Assembly: GCA_016617855.1 (NCBI GenBank)
Contig: JAECUM010094141.1
Span: forward strand, 1-64,000
DNA length: 64,000 bases
Source of the DNA: Megalonaias nervosa
Taxonomy: Eukaryota > Mollusca > Bivalvia > Unionida > Unionidae
Direction of reading: 5' to 3'
Shown here: piece after piece, positions 53,501-64,000 of the stretch
How positions within the stretch are numbered: the stretch's first letter is position 1
How the letters are laid out: each line of letters opens with the position of its first letter
Made by a program: the position numbers and the translations under genes
The notes under the pieces: model-generated
Database searches by the model: none
Seen by the model: the letters and a program-made list of their open reading frames with translations, nothing else
What the model was told of the DNA's origin: nothing

Positions 53501-55245
53501 TGCGCTCAACTTGATATATTTCGCAATTAACATTTTCTGAAAATATTCTGACAACGTATAGAAAATTTCCATTCTGGAAGTTTCGAAGGCTAGAATCAAG
53601 ATTGTATCTTTACCTCAAATCGAAGTAAACATGTTTGATATTAATAATGATCCGAATATTTAATCTACGATCTAGAGGAATATTAGCTATGCATTATGTT
53701 GTTTGCGAAATAAATGTCTCTGGTCAGGTAGGTCATTAACTTGAGTTTTGAAAAATGCAAGTACAAAATACAGATGTACATAACATTTAATCTTTACGAA
53801 AAGCCAACAAATAATACAAATTAAATATACATAACTGGAGACAATGAACAATTAAACTATGAGCAGGCATCTGTTCTATATCAATGAGCTTTCACAAGCA
53901 TACTATCAAAGTTGGTTAAACAAACTAATAAAATGAATCTCATTTATTTCAAACATAACAAGGAACTAGGCACTGAAAAGCCGGTACTAATTCACCTTAT
54001 ATATAATATGGATACTAGTTTTTTATTGTTTTTGTTTTGTTTTGTTTTGTTTGGTTTGGTTTTTTGTACGTTTTGTTGTTTTTGGGGGGGGGGTCTTATG
54101 CAAATTGTGGTAAATATTTTATTTGATATTTCATAATGAGATAATGAAATCTATTAGTGGAGAACATTTATTTTGTCACAGTGACAATACCACTTTTATC
54201 GCCAAAGTGTCGATATCACTTCAGGGACTAATTTTTTTTCCCACTTAGGAACTATAATTTCTTTTTGTTTGTCATTCTAATTTGTATTTTCATATTAATA
54301 TCTCTTTCAGGCTTTTTCATCTTCTCTCCGTCAGGCTGAATAGATTTGAAAGGGCCATAACAAATATTAATATATTAAACCACTGAAAGTGTGCCATTAG
54401 GAAATGCCTGCAAACGAGCTCTAAAATGCAAAAAAGGTATGCTTCATGCATTAACGTTCTTGAAAAATTATTTTCCATACGATTCGTGCAAATTGTCAGT
54501 GACTGGACTTAATTGACCTATATCTTTCCGATATTCAGTATCAGTAATGTAGTTGATTAATCAATAATTTACGCTCTCATCAGAATCATAGTCATATCTG
54601 AAAACAGCGGTGGAGAAAACTGTGGGCAGATGAGTGTTAATTGAAAGCCGAACTTAAATAACAATTTCGGGTACTGCGTATGTGGCCGAAGTGAATTGCA
54701 GGTTGAATACAGAGAAAATTTAATTAAAAATCCTTATAGATAAACTTACAATTATTAAAACCTTTTGGTTAAAGATATTACGTTCTAAGGCCTTTCGATA
54801 TGACTGCTCCGTATTGATTCCATTATACCCCCACCCTATTAGTTTTCACTGTATCAACCAAAGCACGAAATGTGTTAATAAAAATGATCATCACCTCATT
54901 TTCGTATTCAAACATTAATTGGTTAGATAAAATACCTAACTTTATGCATTGTAAATAGGAGTTAATTTTGGAATGAATCACTGTCCTCACAATGTATAAT
55001 TTCGGAACTTATTTTATCCACATAATAATGCAGCCGTTAATCGCAATGGAACAGAATCAAGGAATAAAATCCATACAAAAGAATCCTTCAAAAGATATAA
55101 TAAAATCGATCTAATTCTCAGTAAGCATAACGAAATATTACACTGCTAAAATGAGAACATTATGAACAATCATTTGTGGTTTCGTAGCTCGTTACAATAC
55201 AATGTTTCCGCTTTACTCGCGAAACACTTACACCTACTCAGAAAT

Positions 55246-55810
55246 CTTTGATATAATGTGCCTAAGGGATTAAGAAGATATCGTCTATATAATATACCTG
55301 GGGGATTAAGTAGATGTCTTCTATATAATGTGCCAAGGGTATTGAAGTAGATACCTTCTATATAATGTGCCTAAGAGATTAACTTATATATCCCTTTTGT
55401 ATATTGTACCTGAAGGAGTAACGTAGATACGTTCTATATAATGTAACTAAGGATTAACATATACATCTTAATAATAATGCGCCTAAGCGATTAACGTATC
55501 TATTTTATATCTAATACCCCTAAGGGATTAACGTAGATACCTTCTATATAATGTGTCTAAGGGATCAACGTAGATATTTTCTATATAATTGCCTGATGGA
55601 TTAACGTAGATATTTTCTGTATAATGTGCTTGAGGTATTAAGTAGATATCTGCTTTATAAGGTGCCTGAGGGATGAATGTAGATACCTTCTATATCATAT
55701 GCATACGGCGTTAAAATGGATATCTTCCATATAACGTGCCTGAGGGATTAAGTAGATATCTTCTATGTAATGTGCCTGAGGGATTAAGTAGATATCTTCT
55801 ATATGATGTG
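55246..55810. repeat. Minisatellite, about 40-45-bp unit, about 13 diverged copies
   Basis: Repeats of the type TATAATGTGCCTAAGGGATT, AAGTAGATATCTTC, with drifting length. It fills half a kilobase of the intron between the 57040 and 52871 exons of copy B. No coding frame. Confidence 0.88.
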
Positions 55811-55849
55811 TCGATAGGCTGAGAGTCATGTTACTGGGAGTCAGAACAT

Positions 55850-56170
55850 AATTTTACTTCCAGCTTAGTAATGGCGAATGTAGTCCATGTCTATGTCAGA
55901 GTATTCTCCCCTTCTTTTTAAAAAGTTGTTGGATTATATTCATTGGCTTCATTTATGCAGTCTTGATAGTAAATTAAAAGAAATTGCCTATGCGTTTGAC
56001 ATGAAGACTGTTGTTTAATTTGTTTCATTTTAGAATTGCGAGGAGTTAATGACGAATTGTACTGTACGAAGAAAGACGGGGGTGGTGATGTTCGTGGCAG
56101 TGAGTTGGCCGTGGTGAAATTGTGCGCTCTAGAGATTATTACTTGTATTAAGGTGCAGTATTTCAAACAT
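55850..56170. other. Possible old dispersed repeat shared with about 59935-60255
   Basis: Both segments carry GAATGTAGTCC(C/A)..GTCTAT near one end and similar spacing of GGCAATTG/TTGCCTAT and GTGAGT..T words. The likeness is weak and was judged by eye, so the two may be diverged copies of an LTR. Confidence 0.25.
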
Positions 56171-57039
56171 AAATCACTGTGACTAGTGATGTTATTAAAA
56201 TTTCAGGTTTAGGTTTTAATGAAGCAGCGAATGCAAAAACAAAACTGTCAATGCTTTGAGTCAAACTAGAAACTATTCTATTAAGCTTTTCTTTGTAAAG
56301 CAATAAGATTGACGCTTATTAAATATTGTTTCAACAAAAATCCATTTGTAATCTGTCTGAAAACACGAAAACTTATTCAAAGTACGACAGTGATTTTCCG
56401 ATGTTAGGGATATATTTCTTCATTAGATATGGAAATAAACTGTGAAATTAGTCAGACTAATTAATGTGATGGTAGTGATGTCATTGCTGGCAGCTCTTGT
56501 CGGTACTTGGGAGCGTAACATAGTACTTATTAGCAACTATAAAACGTACTAGGCCAAGCGTTTAAGCCTTAATTCGCATCTATTACCAGACATATCTTTT
56601 AAACGCCTTTCCAGTCGCAAGTGAAATGTTTGTATCTTTGTCACTTTCGTCGAGATAGAAAATGAAATACTACGACCCGTAATAAATAAGGGACAAATAT
56701 CAACACTTTAAAGCAAATCAATAACTCAAACAAACACACACGTATACTCAGTTCTCGGGTAATTGATTTTTGAATTCAACAGCTGTCATAATATTTCACT
56801 GCTGATATTTACGTAATATACAAATAGTTGTGTTTTTGTATGTCATAAAATGGAAATAACCATCCGCATTCTAGAGATATCCCTGCTTTTGTTCATTGTG
56901 CACACATTTGCTGCGTCTATTTTTCCTGTAACAAAGCCAAGAATAATATTCTTGGATTGTATAAGTTTATTGCATCTATCAATATCTCACAAAATAACAA
57001 TATAAAAATTAGCCAAATAAATGACTGAGATAAACTCAC

Positions 57040-57231
57040 CAAATATAAGTTTTCTGCTTGATGTATCACGGTTAATCCAGAGAACTGAGTAGGGAATAGA
57101 ATTGCTACATCTAGTGTATTTCCTCCAAACTTGAAGTGGCAAATGTTGATTAACACAACGTCGGTACCTTCCCTAGCTACAACTCCACAAATGCAAGCTA
57201 CTTGCGAACAGGTCTGAGTTAGAATTTCCAC
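57040..57231 (-). CDS. Copy B exon homologous to copy A exon 11
   Basis: 192 nt, open. It encodes VEILTQTCSQVACICGVVAR, then EGTDVVLINIC, ending ENLYL before GTGAGT. The acceptor is a modest aattaaag. The CxCGVVAREGTDV block and both framing cysteines are kept. Confidence 0.82.
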
Positions 57232-57599
57232 CTTTAATTTAGACGAAAAGAAATATAGAATTAAGAGTCTCCTAAGTGTGGACAATGAAACTATTTGGTC
57301 ACTTTATTTTGGCGTCAACACTACCTCCAATGAATATTAGAATAGTAACACATATAGACGCACAAGATGTGCTATGAGTGATATTGGATGACTACTGTTT
57401 TGGGATTAGATGTATGCGCAACATTATTAAATTTACTTTATTGAAGCTATGCTTTGAGACACATTATTTAAGTTTGAAAGCTGGATAGATGTTTCTTTTA
57501 ATCGATTTGCGCCAATATTGACTGCAGATGAAGTAGGAACGTTTGTAAATTATGCATTCAGGTATACTTTTAACTTTATGGAAGTAAGTATTTTAGTAA

Positions 57600-57720
57600 G
57601 TGAAACGATTTGTTTCTTGCTGAGATAATACTTTTTAACTGAAATAATACTAAAAGTAAAATAATATTTATAATAATACTTTTTACCTGATATAATACTT
57701 AAAAGTAAAACAATATTTCT
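57600..57720. repeat. Two-copy AT-rich tandem duplication
   Basis: AATACTTTTTA(A/C)CTGA is followed by AATACT..AAAGTAAAA(T/C)AATATTT twice, about 60 bp apart. Confidence 0.6.
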
Positions 57721-58656
57721 AACTCAAAAAAATCCATTTTGTATTGAAATAGTACCTTTAGCGTAAATAACATTTGGAACAGAGTTCATAATTTTCAGTG
57801 AAATTTTAATTTTCTCATCTTTATATTCTACATGATATTAGCGTGGTTAAAGAATGAAGATGATGATTGAGAAATGAAATACTAATTATTAATGCAATTA
57901 TTTGTACCTTGTTTTGATATAAAATAAAAGCATACCAAAATACTTGCTGGTGATTTAATTCCTAATATAGTGTCTACAAACATGATTATTTCTCGCTATG
58001 AACCAAAACCCCCATAAGGCCATTCGTTATTAACTCAAAGAGCAACCACTAATTATTCCAATAGTTAAAATTTTATATATCGTTTTACTGTCACTTCATG
58101 CCAGTGAGGGGACAATTTTATTATGTTTCCGTTGTTTTAACGTATCTAAATAACAGTATGGCTTTGTATCCACTAATTTATAAACACGCATAACAGTATG
58201 GATTTTAATTGACTAATTTATAAACATTCATGCATATCCATAGCTCAAAAAGCCTTTACCTACACCCATACATGTCAGAATTATAGAATATGCATTCTTG
58301 CATCTGTTTAATTAATTAGCTATACCCACATGACAAAATTATGCAAAACATTATAGCATTAACTAAGTTAAGAATATCGCTAATATATGCCACTACCCCA
58401 TTTTCCTTTATCCATTATGTATTTTGCGTTCAGTTCTACTTCCATCATGGAGTTCAGGAATATATAATAATTCTGAAATGTCTTGTTCTATGTTTGGATG
58501 TGAATATTGGTTACATATAATTGGCAATACTTTAACCTAGCTATTAACAATGGATTTTATTCGTTCTAATTATTCCTCAATACTGCGTGTTTGCGGCATA
58601 CATGTAACTGCAAGTTTATTTAAATGACTTAAAACAAATCATTACGTGATGCAGAC

Positions 58657-58750
58657 CTTGAATTCTGGGATATTTGGAGAAACAGCGTAGGTCTGAACCA
58701 TGGTAAACATGCCTACACTATACACGTCGTAATATCCATCATCTCTCCAA
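58657..58750 (-). CDS. Copy B exon homologous to copy A exon 10
   Basis: 94 nt, open. It encodes WRDDGYYDVYSVGMFTMVQT and ends NIPEFK. The acceptor is atttcag and the donor GTCTGC, as weak as the GTTTGT used in copy A at the same point. Confidence 0.8.
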
Positions 58751-58782
58751 CTGAAATGTATGTTGAGATGGTTCTTGTAATG

Positions 58783-58784
<2 letters not shown>

Positions 58785-58860
<76 letters not shown>
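58785..58860. repeat. (TA)n microsatellite
   Basis: Pure (TA)n, about 35 bp upstream of the 58657-58750 exon on the transcribed strand. Confidence 0.95.
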
Positions 58861-58862
<2 letters not shown>

Positions 58863-60642
58863 TCCCTGTTTAATTAAACAGTGACACGGATTCGGAACAC
58901 AGTCTGATTATTCAGCAAATAATAAATGACTACATCGAGAATATCACAGAAGAGACCACTGGAAGCACATGTTCGTTATTAAGCATCTGACATGAAGAAA
59001 ACCTTCAGAGTCACTCATCGATTGAATGCATTTTCTTGTGGCCACAATATGTTTGAGTTTCTCGTTCCATTATGAGATTATCAGAAGCTTACTTTATTCT
59101 ACTTGTCATAATATTGTTGATATTGAATTACTTAGCATTGTCAAGTTTAATATCTGAGGGAGTTCTTTGTCATTTCCTGTTTATTTTCCCACTTTTACGC
59201 TCTATCAGTTCGTTGAAGATGGCTTGTCGTTGGTAAAGCGTCGAAGCAATTTGCAATGAATGGCATGTTATAATCTAACATCTTTAGGAGACATATTGTA
59301 CCTTTTGACCTTGTCCGAAGTAAAGAAGACATATAAGAAAGTATCCTATAATAACAGTACGATACTTGAAGAATATTTTTTGCCAACCAATGTACATGAC
59401 GTTGTTTTCAATCATTCTTACAAACTTCACAGAAAGAAAATTACTCAATATATACTTCTGTGGTAAGAAGTATATCTGATGTATATTTAGAAGGTAATTC
59501 AATGAATGAATACTACACTCAAATAAAATCGATATGTTATAAATATTCCCAATCAACACTAAAATCTACTTAAGCATTATCCAACACTACACTGCAACAT
59601 CACCGCTAAATACATGCTTTGGCTATTTGGCAATTTACTATACAATTCTGGCCATTATCCCTACGGGGACCACCTAGTTAGATGGTACTTATATTAAGAG
59701 TCAACCAAAATAATTTTAAACATTTGGCACTTTAACTTTGTTTCTTTATGATGATTTTGTAAGGTTAATCTAATGAATGTATTTTAACCTAAGTATTATT
59801 CATCATAAAAGTAGTACTTTTGTTATCAAGTCTTCAGTTTCGGAGGTGCGTCGTTTTCGCACAATGTTAAGCTCTTCAGTTTCGGAGGTAATAAATATTG
59901 CATGTGGAATCAGGTCACAATTAATAGTTCCAGTTCAGTACCCACGAATGTAGTCCCAGTCTATTTCTAGAGCATTTATTCCTGTCTCCGTTTGGTGGTG
60001 ATACAAGAGTTAGATTTAGGCATTCTTGGTATAGATTTAAAGGCAATTGTTTATTCTTTAGAATATGAGCTTATGATGGGGTTGTCTCTCTGTGTTTCGG
60101 CGACAGTGTACAGTGAGTAATAAGGTCTTGGTGATGATCCGGAAGTGAAATCTGTGTTCCACTGCACGCTGGTTTGTTTACATTCCAGCCTGTCAAAAAA
60201 AATGCCGGTGAAACTTTGACAAGAACTTCACCGTGAAGTCATCTTTGAAGGTATTTTAGATTAACATATGATTTGTATTGATTGTCACACAGTGGAAAGT
60301 TCAGTACTGAGAAACAAATGTAGAGAATATATAGTAAAATTAATTGTGTTCTATGTCCATGTAGTCCACAATTCCATAATGCCTAAATGGTAGTGCTGGG
60401 TTTCGAAAACATAGAAACTTAACGAAGCTTGAATCTAAAACTATACGACGGTGATGGAAAGCAGACACGGTTATTAAACTAAATATCGTGAAGTTGTATT
60501 TTAATGCACTATTATATTTTTTAAATAAATAATAGCAAGAGTGCAGGAGATGAAGCTCAAAATAACAAGAATATGGTTGAACACATTCAGTCAAATCGGG
60601 GACATTATTTGAATCATACAAAAGCCAAACAAGAACACATAC

Positions 60643-60740
60643 CTAGACTTGACCATTCCTGCGTTGTTTCTGTCAAATGTAAGACACTGGGTCTCACCGA
60701 AGCAACTGCACACAGAGGCTTGGCTGTTTTTAATTCCCAC
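60643..60740 (-). CDS. Copy B exon homologous to copy A exon 9, GDPH lost
   Basis: 98 nt, open. It encodes VGIKNSQASVCSCFGETQCL followed by TFDRNNAG. The framing cysteines are kept, but the GDPH tetrad of the vWD domain reads GETQ. The acceptor is atcgcag and the donor GTATGT. Confidence 0.84.
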
Positions 60741-61892
60741 CTGCGATATTGTTCAAAATATTGTTTGTTGCATAAAAATGCAATCGAACATTAAATATAA
60801 CTGCATTGGTATAGACGTAAAATCCTGTTTAGTACAAATTTAAGCATATTTCAGTTTCAGTGTGACAAACTATATTAGATAACAACACGCCAAAAATTAC
60901 TGGCCTTGAATAGATACTGATTTTATGCGGATAAGTATGCTGATATCCTCTTTGTGAACTCAGCAATCAGAGGCTGTACACATACGACGTCGACCTTCAT
61001 CTTCAGACAGATGTTCAATTTGCCTTAAAAGTGATATGCGCAAAATAAAATGCACATAAATATAAACCACTTGTAATACAATTGGCTTCACTCAGCAGTA
61101 ATTCACACTTATGCTCAATGACTTCTAATTCGTGTCGGTATACTTTTAAAAGTGTTAGGTATCTTCGTTGATGACAATCTTCATTGAAACACCATAACAT
61201 ATCTTTATATTATTGAAGTAATTGTAACATTATTATAATAGCTGTATTATACACAGATTCTGGGTACAACATATGGGGCAACCGCAGCATCAGTCAAAGC
61301 TATTAGTAAATTCCTAAACCAATCTGCAAGAATAATTTTTGTCACATATTTTCACACTAACGTCTGATCTCTTTCAATATTAAGATGGTTACCATTTTGT
61401 GAACATACTATATTAGAGAAAGGGCTATACAAGACGATCAACGACCTTGTACCTAATTAATTATCTTACCAAGCCGTTAATAATTCAACGCGACTTTTTG
61501 TTCCTTTTCAAAACAGTCTGGTTTCAATCCACGATTTAACTGTTGTTGTTTCTCTATACTCTTCTCGTGGCATCGGATACAACATTATGGAATACTATTC
61601 CCAATGGAATTAGAAATTAAACTTCTTACAATAAAAATTCAAGTCCTTGTATAATGGCTTCCTTTCTTGGTTAACAGTTGATGACATCCAAGGTCCAATT
61701 TTATTGTACATTCATATCATTCTCATCTTGCTTTGTTTGAAATTAATGATATCGTTCGCTGTTTGCTTTTATGTAATTTTGTCAACCTTTTCTTTACGAA
61801 GTTTGACTTCTGTATATAGTATGCACTTTGTAAACATTTTAACGAGGACCTCATAGGAAATTAGATTTAATGCTAAATATATCAGCTCTTAA

Positions 61893-61893
61893 A

Positions 61894-61973
<80 letters not shown>

Positions 61974-62010
61974 GTTGTTGTTGTTGTTGTTGTTGTTATT
62001 ATTATTATTT
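61893..62010. repeat. (TAA)n/(ATT)n/(TTG)n compound microsatellite
   Basis: ATA/ATT runs that switch to TTG for about ten units and back to TTA. Poly-Asn and poly-Leu open frames over it are artefacts. Confidence 0.95.
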
Positions 62011-62396
62011 AAATTTAACAAGATTAGAACACATACCACGAGACTAAAGAATCTGGAACAACATTGCAGAATAGTAAGTTAGTTGTTATACTTCGACCAC
62101 TACAAACATAATTCTATTAATGATGGTACATATCACGTACAAAGAATTATATATTTCAAACCAATATTAAAACTCTAGCTAGAATACTATTAACATAAAG
62201 AACTGACAAAGAAACATAAAATTCGCAAACAAGTACATGCAATAGTACCTGTTGTTAATGTTGCTTTTGCTGCTGGTAGTTGTGCTGTACTATTATTAGC
62301 TAGTATTTATACTGGTGCTAATAGATCCCGACTATGGGGAAAAGAATGCAGCCCGGTTTAATTTCTACCCAAAGAACGCATGATGATCTCACGTAC

Positions 62397-62586
62397 CTGC
62401 AGAGGCGGAGGAACGTAGTTTATATACAAGATTGGATTGACTCCGGGCGAGAAAAAAGGTACAGACTGAATGTACCCATTTTTGAAGAAATCGCTGTCTG
62501 CTGCTATATATGTAGTAGCTACTGCAGATTTTATGGCGTCCAATCATCATAACGCAACTGGATGTTACACTCTGCCGTCATATTCG
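62397..62586 (-). pseudogene. Copy B exon homologous to copy A exon 8, frameshifted
   Basis: 190 nt against 203 in copy A. The first part reads ANMTAECNIQLRYDDW in the copy A frame. The part after it reads DAIKSAVATTYIAADSDFFK, to YVPPPLQ, but only in the next frame. The alignment shows one missing codon early, two missing codons late, and a 4-nt loss at the RYD(D/E)W junction (near 62541-62545). Both splice sites are intact (acceptor caacag, donor GTACGT). Confidence 0.8.
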
Positions 62587-62599
62587 CTGTTGCATAAAA

Positions 62600-64000
62600 A
62601 GGTCATATCTTGAAAATTAATTTATTCAAGTCTGATTGTTTTAATCTTGATATCCATCAAACCGATTATATATTTTAAAACTTGAAAAGGTGTAAAGAAA
62701 GGAGCATGGAAAATTATTGAACTTTTCTTCATCTTAGTTGAATAAATTGTGATTTGTTTACAGCTAATAGGTCTTAAAAACTGTACCATCATATACCACT
62801 CTTAACAGTTGGAGATGTAGCATTCACGTTCCACCACAGAAGCTGACGATTTATTTAAAGCTGCATTCATTTGCAAATAAATCGAAAACTGAGATAATGG
62901 CATTACCGAGTTTATGACCTACTCATTGAAAAATAATGAAAACTATTTTGCAAACTTTACATCAAAGGCAGGAAAGTAAAGGAGAAATCACCATATCGTA
63001 GGCCAGATTTCCTATACTTTTCTAGGCTAGAAAGGTCAGGGTGATTCATGGAACTGGAAAGCGCCACACCCAGGATAAAATCAACTGTCGTCCCTATCTT
63101 CAATGTACTCAAAACAGTACATTTCTCAATTACACTGCTTACACTATAAGTAGAGAATCACGGATACCTGAAGCATGCATTATACTAACATGGGTCAAAA
63201 ACCACGAACATAGCGTGTGCTACTACATGGTTCATTAGATAAATGTAACAGGAATGGACAATGTTTATAAATGCATTGAATGCGTGCAAATGGCCCTTGA
63301 TTGTTTTATTGGTATTTGCTTTTACAATTCCTTTCAATAGTCAGAAAGTTATTTTAATGTCAATCACTTTTCCTTTCAATGCACTACGACAAATGTTTTA
63401 TGCGTTAGATATGGGCGAAGTTAAGAAACAACAGAATGGTAAAAAAAGATTTGTTTCGTTCTGGTGAGAAACTAGTATGCTTGCCCCAAAAGACCGGTAT
63501 TTTTATGACTCTGGTTCTTTTCAAATGCATTGTCATTCTAACGGAAAGACGCTGGCAGATATTTATATACGTATTTAATTACCTCTCACAAGAAACTTGC
63601 ATTTGAAAGAAGACTTCCAATCGTTTCAGTTTCTACCAACTTTCGAAACAATTATCCATTTTGGTCAAGCCTACACTCCAGAGTTACTAACATGGGCCAA
63701 AAAGGGAAAATTGTTTATTGCCTAAAAGAATTCAAACATTTCTAGATCATGATCCCAATTAAACTGTAACCAAACAGCTCTTGTTTCTACATTATGTGCA
63801 AATATATTTTAACAGCATGTATTATGTAAACGTTGTTGGGAATCGGATTTAGACACTTAAAATAAGTATTTCTAATGTATGTTGGCAACATTTTCCTGTG
63901 AAGAAATGCAAAGTACTAGTAATTATATACTATTACTTAAGACAATATATGCCTGTGTATTCCCTTTTGCATATCAATGTTTCATCTCAATGATTTTATT
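62600..64000. other. Intron of copy B, homologous in part to a copy A intron
   Basis: No further exon is visible; by the copy A spacing the next one would lie near 66 kb. The stretch around 62970-63045 matches copy A intron sequence around 12930-13025. Confidence 0.5.

Larger units (their letters stand above)
48961..62586 (-). pseudogene. VWDE-like: VWDE-like paralogue, copy B: probably decayed, 5' part outside the window
   Basis: Six exons match copy A exons 8-13 in order, phase and protein: 62586-62397, 60740-60643, 58750-58657, 57231-57040, 52871-52663, 51928-51772. The last five have exactly the copy A lengths (98, 94, 192, 209, 157). Probable extra exons downstream are at 50401-50230 and 49152-48961. 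Three lesions mark it as failing. A 4-nt deletion shifts the frame in the first exon. The acceptor before the 209-nt exon reads AT instead of AG. The GDPH motif reads GETQ. The five later exons remain open, and their cysteines are kept, so decay is recent or the copy is spliced differently. Homologous intron text near 12930-13025 and 62970-63045 supports a segmental tandem duplication. Confidence 0.75.

Noticed and set aside
55246..55810. Regularly spaced repeats considered as a CRISPR array
   Set aside because: Units are diverged and directly adjacent without unique spacers, and the genome is eukaryotic; this is a minisatellite.
61851..62082. Poly-Asn and poly-Leu open frames on opposite strands
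   Set aside because: Translation of a (TAA)n/(TTG)n microsatellite with no other coding evidence.

Overview
The window is animal nuclear DNA, most likely from a bivalve or other mollusc. It is AT-rich, its genes are split into short exons by long introns, it carries many (TA)n, (CT)n and (TAA)n tracts, and it holds metazoan repeats: tRNA-derived SINEs with a Meta-type core, a Penelope-like element, a DIRS-type retrotransposon, an L2/CR1-like LINE, a Polinton-type integrase relic and a hAT MITE. The species cannot be named from the sequence.

The only host genes I can support are two paralogous copies of a secreted VWDE-like protein (von Willebrand factor D and EGF domain family), in tandem on the minus strand. 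Copy A starts at 28221 and runs leftward off the window. Thirteen exons (28221 to 746) join without a phase conflict into 639 codons: a short signal peptide, the uromodulin/VWDE-type N-terminal segment, a D8C cysteine-rich domain, the VWDE inter-domain region, and a type D domain with an intact GDPH motif. Copy B (62586 to about 47560) lies upstream, and its 5' part is outside the window. Its six exons homologous to copy A exons 8-13 keep the same order and phases, and five keep exactly the same length. However, copy B has a 4-nt frameshifting deletion, has lost one splice-acceptor AG, and has lost the GDPH motif, so it looks like a decaying paralogue. Further candidate exons of copy B lie at 51.5, 50.3, 49.1 and 47.6 kb. 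One encodes an 18-residue tandem repeat and one a CACCQNGG cysteine cluster.

Layout: 0-28 kb is copy A, whose introns hold a palindromic MITE, SINEs, a Penelope-like inverted-repeat insertion, a hAT MITE and many microsatellites. 28-47 kb has no supportable host gene and is a graveyard of mobile elements: an LTR-like repeat, a DIRS RT-RH-YR fragment, a second palindromic MITE, a Polinton-like integrase, and an L2/CR1 LINE with an LTR-like repeat nested in it. 47-64 kb is copy B, with a third LTR-like copy and a 40-45-bp minisatellite in its introns. I saw no rRNA gene, functional tRNA gene, CRISPR array or prokaryotic operon.
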